Shown here piece after piece: positions 57,935-64,000 of a stretch of DNA of 64,000 nt. The DNA comes from LMUY01 sp965199555 (GTDB lineage: Bacteria; Pseudomonadota; Alphaproteobacteria; Acetobacterales; Acetobacteraceae). A program made the position numbers and the translations under genes. The stretch is taken from positions 1 through 64,000 of the forward strand of contig CBDASJ010000026.1 in assembly GCA_965199555.1 (NCBI GenBank). Reading direction: 5' to 3'. The notes below the pieces were generated by a model. It did not search any database, was not told the DNA's origin, and saw only the letters and a list, made by a program, of their open reading frames with translations. Numbering within the stretch: the stretch's first letter is position 1; every line of letters starts with the position of its first letter.

Positions 57935-59588
57935 GCCAGTGCTCGGCCTGCAAGGTGGTGGGCTGGTTGTGCCCGGTCGGCGCCACCCCCTTCAGCCATG
58001 TCGGCCAGACGTGCGCTTCGGCGCCGAAGAACAGCGGTAACACCGGCAAACGGTCGGCGTAGATGCGCTGAATGTCGGCCCAGAGCGGCAACCGTTTAGC
58101 CGGAACCAGCTCGCGTTCCAGCGCGTCGATATCGGCATCCATCTGGGGGTCGCGGAAGTCGGTGTAGTTGGTGCCGCCCCAATTGTTCGCCGCCGCGGGA
58201 ATTTGCCCGCTGGACAGGGTCTGCCGCGGCGAGCTTTCCACCGAGCTGAGCCAGCCGAACATCGCCATGCCGGTGAAGCTGCGATGCTTCAGCGTTTCAC
58301 CGAACAGGGTGCGCGGCGGCTCGTTTTTGATCACAGTCTCCACGCCGATCGTGCGCCATTGGCTTTGCATCACCTGCTGAAGCAACTCCCGTGCCCGCAC
58401 CCCGGTGCTGGTGCTGAACACCAGGCTCAGCCGCTGCCCGGCGGCGTTGCGGCGGATGCCGTCCTCCCCCGGCTGCCACCCTGCCTCCTCCAGCAGGGCA
58501 CGGGCGCGGGCCGGGTCGTAGGGGTAGGTCGCCACACCGGTGGCGGTATATTCCGGCTCCTGCGGGTTGACGAAGCTGGCGGCGATGGGAACGCGGCCGC
58601 CCATCAGCTTGTCCACCATGCTTTGCCGGTCCAGCCCCATCAGCAGCGCTCGGCGGACCCGCACATCGGCCAGGATGGGATTATCCAGTTGCAGGTCGAC
58701 ATGGGTGTAGGCGAGGTTAGGCTTGAAGGCGTAGGTGAACCGGGCCGGATACTGGCTTTGCAACACCAGCACCTGGTCCAGCGTCAGCCCCACGCCCTCC
58801 CCCGGCACCATGTCGACGTCGCCCGACAGCAGATTGGCTTGCAAGGCGGCGGTGTTGCCGATGGTCTTGACCACGATGCGGTCGAAATACGGCCGGTTCC
58901 CGGTCCAATGCGCGTTGCGCTCCAGCACGATCTGGCTGCCTTGGTCATACCCCGTGATGCGGTATGGGCCGTTGTACAGCCCGGCGTTCGTGGGGTCGCG
59001 GTTGTAGACGCTGCGCTGCATGTATTCGCCCGGGGCGTGCGCGGCGTCGAACACCGGCTGCTCCAGATGGGCGGGCAGCAGCTCCTCCAACTCGTCGAAC
59101 TGGTAGAACGGCTCGGTCAGGTGGACCACGGCGGTTTGCGGGTCCACCACATCCACCCGGCTCACGCGCTGCCATGTCTTTGTGTTGGCGAACCCGCTGG
59201 CCGGGTCACGCCCCACGCGGGCGGTGAAAGCCAGGTCCGCCGCGCCGAGCGGTGCGCCGTCCCCCCAGGTCAAGCCGGGCTTGAAGTGCCAGGTCACCGC
59301 CATGCCCGCGCCTTCCATGGCCACGCCGCCATTGGCCAGGCTGGGAAGTTCGGTGCACAGCAGGCAGCGAAGCGTGCGGTCCGGGTCGAACGCCGTCACC
59401 GGGCGGTCCGCGAACCCCAGGACGTAGAACTTCACCGCGTCCGGATCGATCGACGGGTGCAGGGTCGACGGGAACGACGAGACGCCGATCACCAGGGTGG
59501 TGTGCGGCTGCGCCGTGGCGGCGCTGCACAGCAACGCCAGCCACAACGCCGCCGCCCGGATCAAGCCGGGTGCCAGTTCTCGGCCCAA
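57927..59588 (-). CDS. Peptide ABC transporter substrate-binding protein 2
   Basis: 553 residues (TTG start at 59588, overlapping the upstream binding protein by 28 bases; a TTG at about 59564 is an alternative). A signal peptide ends near the TAQPH site. Family SBP_bac_5 motifs: GLYNGPYRITGYDQGSQIVLERN, NTAALQANLLSGDVDMV and DVRVRRALLMGLDRQSM. The CLLCTELP near residue 75 carries a CXXC pair conserved with the neighbour. It is a diverged tandem copy of the gene at 59561-61219. Confidence 0.87.
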   Translation of the reverse strand: MGRELAPGLIRAAALWLALLCSAATAQPHTTLVIGVSSFPSTLHPSIDPDAVKFYVLGFADRPVTAFDPDRTLRCLLCTELPSLANGGVAMEGAGMAVTWHFKPGLTWGDGAPLGAADLAFTARVGRDPASGFANTKTWQRVSRVDVVDPQTAVVHLTEPFYQFDELEELLPAHLEQPVFDAAHAPGEYMQRSVYNRDPTNAGLYNGPYRITGYDQGSQIVLERNAHWTGNRPYFDRIVVKTIGNTAALQANLLSGDVDMVPGEGVGLTLDQVLVLQSQYPARFTYAFKPNLAYTHVDLQLDNPILADVRVRRALLMGLDRQSMVDKLMGGRVPIAASFVNPQEPEYTATGVATYPYDPARARALLEEAGWQPGEDGIRRNAAGQRLSLVFSTSTGVRARELLQQVMQSQWRTIGVETVIKNEPPRTLFGETLKHRSFTGMAMFGWLSSVESSPRQTLSSGQIPAAANNWGGTNYTDFRDPQMDADIDALERELVPAKRLPLWADIQRIYADRLPVLPLFFGAEAHVWPTWLKGVAPTGHNQPTTLQAEHWHE

Positions 59589-61219
59589 TAGGAGCTGACG
59601 TCGCCCTGCCCGGTCGGCTCGTAGCCGCGCAGCCAGGTCGGGGAAACGTGCGGCTCCGCCCGGAAGAACAGCGGCAGCACGGGCACCTGGTCGGCATAGA
59701 TCACCTGCATGTCGCCCCAGATCGCCTTCTGCTTGGCCGGGTCCAGCTCGCCTTCCGCCGCCGCGATGTCGGCGTCCATCTTCGGGTTGCTGAAGCCCGG
59801 ATAGTTGGCCCCGCCGTAATTGTTGGCCGCGCTGGGGATCTGCGAGGTGCCCAGCGTGCGGAACGGCGTTTCCGTCACGTTGCTGCTCCAGCCATACATC
59901 TCCATGGCGGAATAGGTGCGGTGCTTCAGCGTGTCGCCGAACAGCGTGCGCGCCGGCTCGTTCTTCAGGTTCACCTCGATGCAGGCGTTCTTCCAGTTGG
60001 ATTGCAGCACCTGCTCCTGCAACTCGCGCAGGCGGTTGCCCGCCGTGGTGCCGAGCTCGAAGGCAAGCCGGTCGCCGGCGGCGTTGCGGCAGATGCCGTC
60101 GGCGCCGGGCGTCCAGCCGGCCTCCTTCAGCAGCGCCTTGGCGCCGGCGGTGTCGTATTTCACGATCGGCACGGCCGCGTCGTAATTCGGGCTGAGCGGG
60201 TTGACCCAGGTTGCCGCCACCGGCTGCTTGCCCTGGAACAGCCGGTCCACCATGGTTTGCCGGTCCATCGCCATCAGCAGCGCCCGGCGCACCCGGACGT
60301 CGGCCAGCAGCGGGTTCTCCTTCTTCAGGTCGATGTGCTCGTAGGTCAGGCTCGGCTTGAACTCGTAGGTGAACTGGTCCGGGTGGGCCTTCTGCAGGGA
60401 CAAGGCCTGGTCGATGGTCAGCCCGACGCCTTCGCCCGCCACCATGTCCACGTCACCGGACAGCAGATTGGCCTGCAACGCGGCCGTGTTCTCGATATGG
60501 CGCAGCACGATGCGCTTGAAGCCGGGCTTGGTGCCGTTCCAATGCGGGTTCGGCTCCAGCACGATCTGGTTGCCGCTGTCATAGGCGGTGATCATGTAGG
60601 GCCCGTCGTACAAGCCCGGGTTGATCGGCGCACGATTGTAGTTGGTGCCGTTGATGTAGGCGCCGGGGGCGTTGTCCTTGGCGACCACCGCGCCCTCGAC
60701 ATGCTCGGGCAGGATCTGGTCCCACTGGTTGTAGTCGGCGCGGACGCGGTCCAAGTGCAGCACCGCGGTCTGGTCGTCCACCACGTCGACGCTGGTGGCG
60801 CGGTTCCACGGGTTGTTGTTGGAAAAGCCGCTGGCCGGGTCGTTGCCCAGCTTCCAGGTGAAGGCGATGTCCTTGGCCGTGACCGGCTGGCCGTCGCCCC
60901 ATTGCAGGCCCGGCTTCAGCTTGATGGTGACTGCCATGCCCTTCTTGCCGTCCGGACGGTCCTCCAGCTTGGCCAGGCCGTTATCCAGCGTGGGCAACTG
61001 GGTGCACAGCAGGCAGGAGTTGTGCCAATCCTTGTCGAACGCGGTGATCTGGCGGATCACGAAGCCCATGGCGTAACCGCGCACCACCTCCGGATCGATG
61101 TCGGGCTGGAGCGAGGATGGGAACTGCGCGATGCCGATGGTCAGCGTGTCGTGCTTGGGTTGGGCATGGGCCAGGCCGGTCGTGGCCAGCAGCAGGGCGA
61201 GTGCGCCGCGAAATTTCAT
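59561..61219 (-). CDS. Peptide ABC transporter substrate-binding protein 1
   Basis: 552 residues. A clear signal peptide (MKFRGALALLLATTGLAHA) is followed by SBP_bac_5: TLTIGIAQFPSSLQPDIDPE, NPGLYDGPYMITAYDSGNQIVLEPN, NTAALQANLLSGDVDMV and DVRVRRALLMAMDRQTMVDRL. CLLCTQLP near residue 71 shows the same CXXC pair. ATG 61219. First gene of the transporter operon. Confidence 0.92.
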   Translation of the reverse strand: MKFRGALALLLATTGLAHAQPKHDTLTIGIAQFPSSLQPDIDPEVVRGYAMGFVIRQITAFDKDWHNSCLLCTQLPTLDNGLAKLEDRPDGKKGMAVTIKLKPGLQWGDGQPVTAKDIAFTWKLGNDPASGFSNNNPWNRATSVDVVDDQTAVLHLDRVRADYNQWDQILPEHVEGAVVAKDNAPGAYINGTNYNRAPINPGLYDGPYMITAYDSGNQIVLEPNPHWNGTKPGFKRIVLRHIENTAALQANLLSGDVDMVAGEGVGLTIDQALSLQKAHPDQFTYEFKPSLTYEHIDLKKENPLLADVRVRRALLMAMDRQTMVDRLFQGKQPVAATWVNPLSPNYDAAVPIVKYDTAGAKALLKEAGWTPGADGICRNAAGDRLAFELGTTAGNRLRELQEQVLQSNWKNACIEVNLKNEPARTLFGDTLKHRTYSAMEMYGWSSNVTETPFRTLGTSQIPSAANNYGGANYPGFSNPKMDADIAAAEGELDPAKQKAIWGDMQVIYADQVPVLPLFFRAEPHVSPTWLRGYEPTGQGDVSSYWAENWHPA

Positions 61220-61331
61220 CGTGTCACCGTGGTTGCGTTCGACGGATCAAAGCCACGCGCTGGCGCAGCGTCAATGCGGGAGAAGGCCTACGTTGGAGAT
61301 CGGAGGCCGGCTTGGGGGCGGGAGCCGGCCC

Positions 61332-64000
61332 TCAGGCCCTCTGCATGTCGATCAGTTCCTTGATCCGGCTGGCCAGAGCCTCCATTGCGAACGGCTTGAC
61401 CAGGACGTGCATGCCGGGGTCGAGGTGGCCGTGGCTCAGCACGGCGTTCTCGGCGTAGCCGGTGATGAACAGCACCTTGAGGCTGGGCCGGGCTGTCCGC
61501 GCCGCGTCTGCCACTTGCCGCCCGTTCATGCCGCCCGGCAGGCCCACGTCGGTCACCAGCAGGTCCAGTCGGACGTCGGACTGCAGCACCTTCAGCCCAG
61601 ACGCACCGTCGGCCGCCTCGATCGCGGTATAGCCGAGGTCTTCCAGCACTTCCGTGACGAGCATCCGCACCGTTGGTTCGTCGTCCACCACCAGCACCGT
61701 CTGCCCATCCTTCGCTCGCGGCGCGTCCGCCAACTCGGAGCGTGCCTCAACCGTGTCCGCCGCGCCCAGGTGCCGGGGCAGATAAAGGCTGACCGTGGTG
61801 CCGTGCCCGACCTCGGAATGGATGCGGACCTGCCCGCCGGATTGTTTGGCGAAGCCGTAGATCATGGACAGGCCCAGGCCGGTTCCCATGCCGATCGGCT
61901 TGGTGGTGAAGAACGGGTCGAACGCCTTGGCGATCACGTCGGGCGGCATGCCGGTGCCGGTGTCGCTGACGCCAAGCGACACGTACTGGCCAGGCGGGAG
62001 GTCACGCGCGCGCGCCTGGCGTTCGTCGACCCAATGGTTGGCGGTCTCGATCGCGAGCTTGCCGCCGTCCGGCATGGCGTCGCGGGCGTTGATGCACAGG
62101 TTCAACAGTGCGTTCTCGAGCTGACCCGGGTCCACCAGCGTCGGCCACAGGTCGCCGCCCTCGACCAGCAACTCCACCGCGATTTCCGGCCCCACGGTGC
62201 GCCGGATCAGCTCCTCCATGCCTTCCACGAGGCGGTTCACGTCGGTCGCCCTGGGGTCGAGCGTTTGCCGGCGCGAAAAGGCGAGCAGCCGGTGCGTCAG
62301 CGCCGCCGCACGGTTGGCCGCACCCTGGGCGGCCTCGACGTAGCGATCCACGTCCTTGATCCGGCCCTGGCCGATCCGGGTCTTCAACAGCTCCAGGCTG
62401 CCGATCACACCAGTCAGCAGGTTGTTGAAGTCGTGGGCCAGCCCACCGGTGAGCTGGCCCACGGCTTCCATCTTCTGGCTTTGGCGCAACTGTTCCTCGG
62501 CGCGCATCAACTCGGCCGTGCGCTCGGACACGCGCTGTTCCAGCGTTTCGGTCAGGGCGCGGAGTTCGGCCGTGACGCGATCGCGCTCCGCTTCCACGGC
62601 ACGCCGTTCCTCCACGTCGAGCAGCACGCCGGGAAAGCTTTGCGGCGTGCCGTCCGGGGCATAGTTGACCCGCCCGTTCGCCTCGATCCAATGGTAGCGG
62701 CCGTCCGCGCGGCGTATGCGGTACTGGTGCGCGTAGCTGCCGCCCTGCGCGATGGCCTCATTGATCGCCGTGGTCAGCCCCGCCCGATCGTCGGGGTGCA
62801 CGGTCGCGACGATCCGGGCAAGCGGGATGCCCTCGCGGCCGAGCGACGGGTCGAGTTTGATGGCGCGGGCGAAGGCGTCGTCCACCGTAAAATGATCCGT
62901 CGGCAGGTCCCAGTGCCAGGTGCCAAGGATCGCGCCGGCTGCCAGCGCAAGCTGAACGCGTTCCACGTTGTCGCGTGCGAGCGCCTCGCTGGCGCGTAGC
63001 CGATCCTCAGCGGTGCGCCTCGCGGTGCTGTCGGTGAAGATGATCGCGATCTGCCGCTCGGCGGGGTCGCCGATGCGCACGGCGAGGACGTCGAACCAGC
63101 GCTTGAACGCCTCGGCGTAGCTCTCGAAGTCTGCCGGCTCGCCGGTCTTGGCGACGTGCCCGTAGGTATCGAACCAGAACTGCTCCAGGTCCGGGGCGAA
63201 CTCCGTGACCCACTTGCCGCGCAGGTTGACGCCGGCCTGACGCTCGAAGGCGGGGTTGGCCTCGACAAAGCGGTAGTCCACCGGCCGGTCATCGACGTCG
63301 AACCTGACCTGCACGATCGCGAACGCTGCTTCGATGGTGTCGAGGATGGTCCGGAAACGCTCTTCGCTGGTTCGCAACGCCACCTCGGCCGCGTGCATGG
63401 CCGTGATGTCGCGCGACACCGCCAGCAACCGCTCCGGCCGGCCATCAGCGCCGAAGATCGGCGTGACCTGCACGTCCCACCACCGCGGCGTGCCGGCCAT
63501 GGTGTCGGCCACGCCGCGGAAGTGCCCGGAGCGCCCCGCCCGCGCGGCGGCCACGGCGTCCTTGGCATCCTGGTTGCCCTGGTCCCGCCAGAAGTCCGGC
63601 CAGGGACAGCCGCGGATGGCGTTGAAGTCGTCCACCTCCATGACGCGCTGCCCGCCCTCGTTCATGAAGCTGAGCCGGGCATCGAGGTCGAGCACCTTGA
63701 TGCAGTCGCCGGAGGAGGCCAGGACGCTACGCAGGAACTCGGCATCGGCCCGGTGCCGCTCGGCGGTCTGGTGCTGCTCGGTGCGGTCGCGCAGGACCTT
63801 GATGAAGCCCTGGACGGTGCCGGCCGCGTTGCGGAGCGGCATCATCTCGCCGTTGGCCCAGAAGCGGGTGCCGTCCTTGCGCTGGTGCCACCGCTCATCG
63901 ATCCCATGCCCTTCGCGGAGGGCGGCACCCATCTCAGCCTCGGGCACCCCGGCCGCACGGTCCTCCTCCGTAAAGAACAGGCTGGCCGAACGGCCTCGGA
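61332..64000 (-). CDS. Hybrid sensor histidine kinase with multiple PAS domains, 5' end beyond window
   Basis: About 889 visible residues, open to the window edge: the frame continues upstream of a GTG at 63947 through SASLFFTEEDRAAG. In order there are at least four PAS/PAC segments (DERWHQRKDGTRFWANGE; SFMNEGG; DYRFVEANPAFERQ; TWHWDLPTDHF with YRIRRADGRYHWIEA), a HisKA H-box GGLAHDFNNLL, an HATPase domain (NLCINARDAMPDGG, DTGTGMPPDV, MGTGLGLSMIYG), and a C-terminal receiver with Asp in VTDVGLPGG. Soluble, probably sensing redox, light or small ligands. No DNA-binding partner gene is visible. Confidence 0.92.
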   Translation of the reverse strand, partial: RGRSASLFFTEEDRAAGVPEAEMGAALREGHGIDERWHQRKDGTRFWANGEMMPLRNAAGTVQGFIKVLRDRTEQHQTAERHRADAEFLRSVLASSGDCIKVLDLDARLSFMNEGGQRVMEVDDFNAIRGCPWPDFWRDQGNQDAKDAVAAARAGRSGHFRGVADTMAGTPRWWDVQVTPIFGADGRPERLLAVSRDITAMHAAEVALRTSEERFRTILDTIEAAFAIVQVRFDVDDRPVDYRFVEANPAFERQAGVNLRGKWVTEFAPDLEQFWFDTYGHVAKTGEPADFESYAEAFKRWFDVLAVRIGDPAERQIAIIFTDSTARRTAEDRLRASEALARDNVERVQLALAAGAILGTWHWDLPTDHFTVDDAFARAIKLDPSLGREGIPLARIVATVHPDDRAGLTTAINEAIAQGGSYAHQYRIRRADGRYHWIEANGRVNYAPDGTPQSFPGVLLDVEERRAVEAERDRVTAELRALTETLEQRVSERTAELMRAEEQLRQSQKMEAVGQLTGGLAHDFNNLLTGVIGSLELLKTRIGQGRIKDVDRYVEAAQGAANRAAALTHRLLAFSRRQTLDPRATDVNRLVEGMEELIRRTVGPEIAVELLVEGGDLWPTLVDPGQLENALLNLCINARDAMPDGGKLAIETANHWVDERQARARDLPPGQYVSLGVSDTGTGMPPDVIAKAFDPFFTTKPIGMGTGLGLSMIYGFAKQSGGQVRIHSEVGHGTTVSLYLPRHLGAADTVEARSELADAPRAKDGQTVLVVDDEPTVRMLVTEVLEDLGYTAIEAADGASGLKVLQSDVRLDLLVTDVGLPGGMNGRQVADAARTARPSLKVLFITGYAENAVLSHGHLDPGMHVLVKPFAMEALASRIKELIDMQRA

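Overview
The window is high-GC chromosomal DNA from an alphaproteobacterium. The flagellar set points there (FliX, MotE, DUF6468 protein, FliL/FliM, a short FlgJ and a FlgN-like protein), as do the mutS-glnD pair, SRP RNA next to dnaX-ybaB, and a DksA lacking three of the usual four zinc cysteines. The overall style, including the RTX-like beta-roll protein, phosphoketolase and two-gene propionate locus, suggests Rhodospirillales/Acetobacteraceae, but this is inference because no rRNA is present.

Layout. 1-5.0 kb (minus): the distal end of a long transcription unit (speE, speD, a 975-residue secreted TPR-like protein, cheZ, cheY) that continues the flagellar run motE-DUF6468-fliM-fliL (5.0-7.8 kb). 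A 250-base divergent region at 7.78-8.03 kb carries a CtrA-like box, two palindromes and a sigma-54 promoter, and separates this run from flgF-flgG-flgA-flgH (plus). After dksA and fliX (minus), a second sigma-54 promoter with the same palindrome drives flgI-flgJ-flgN-like. 14.9-17.1 kb holds a frameshifted glycosyltransferase and a four-carbon acid sugar kinase. 17.3-20.9 kb holds a histone-H1-like protein and prpC/prpD of the methylcitrate cycle. 21.0-24.1 kb is a FUSC/DUF1656/HlyD efflux system. 24.1-27.7 kb holds a lipoprotein, nudC, SRP RNA, dnaX and ybaB. 27.7-34.2 kb holds a GH5 hydrolase, a small secreted protein, mrp, hflK-hflC and a DegP-type protease. 34.3-36.2 kb is minCDE. 36.2-43.0 kb holds an MFS symporter, mutS and glnD. 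43-49.3 kb holds small proteins, an SDR, a beta-roll protein and a phosphoketolase-acetate kinase operon. 49.4-52.2 kb holds fahA, a 3-hydroxyisobutyrate dehydrogenase-like gene and a GST. 52.2-53.4 kb is a divergent DUF1127/LysR pair. 53.4-61.2 kb is a dipeptide/oligopeptide ABC operon with two tandem binding proteins and a DUF4160-DUF2442 pair between its ATPase genes. A hybrid sensor kinase runs off the right edge.

How it works together. The flagellar genes look wired as a Caulobacter-type hierarchy: a CtrA-like box before fliLM, then sigma-54 promoters for rod, ring and hook-basal-body genes preceded by a shared palindrome CCCGGCA-N5-TGCCGGG that is a good candidate for an FlbD-type activator, with fliX (whose Caulobacter homologue controls FlbD) encoded beside one of them. 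Interspersed GC-rich hairpins built on CCCTCTCCC/GGGAGAGGG occur at five intergenic places and in one case lie immediately ahead of a gene start.

The most noteworthy items are the shared operator-like palindromes, the uncharacterised 975-residue protein in the chemotaxis/motility operon, the DUF4160-DUF2442 pair inside a transporter operon, two genes whose natural start position reads ATT, and the glycosyltransferase frameshift that artificially fuses it to the downstream kinase.
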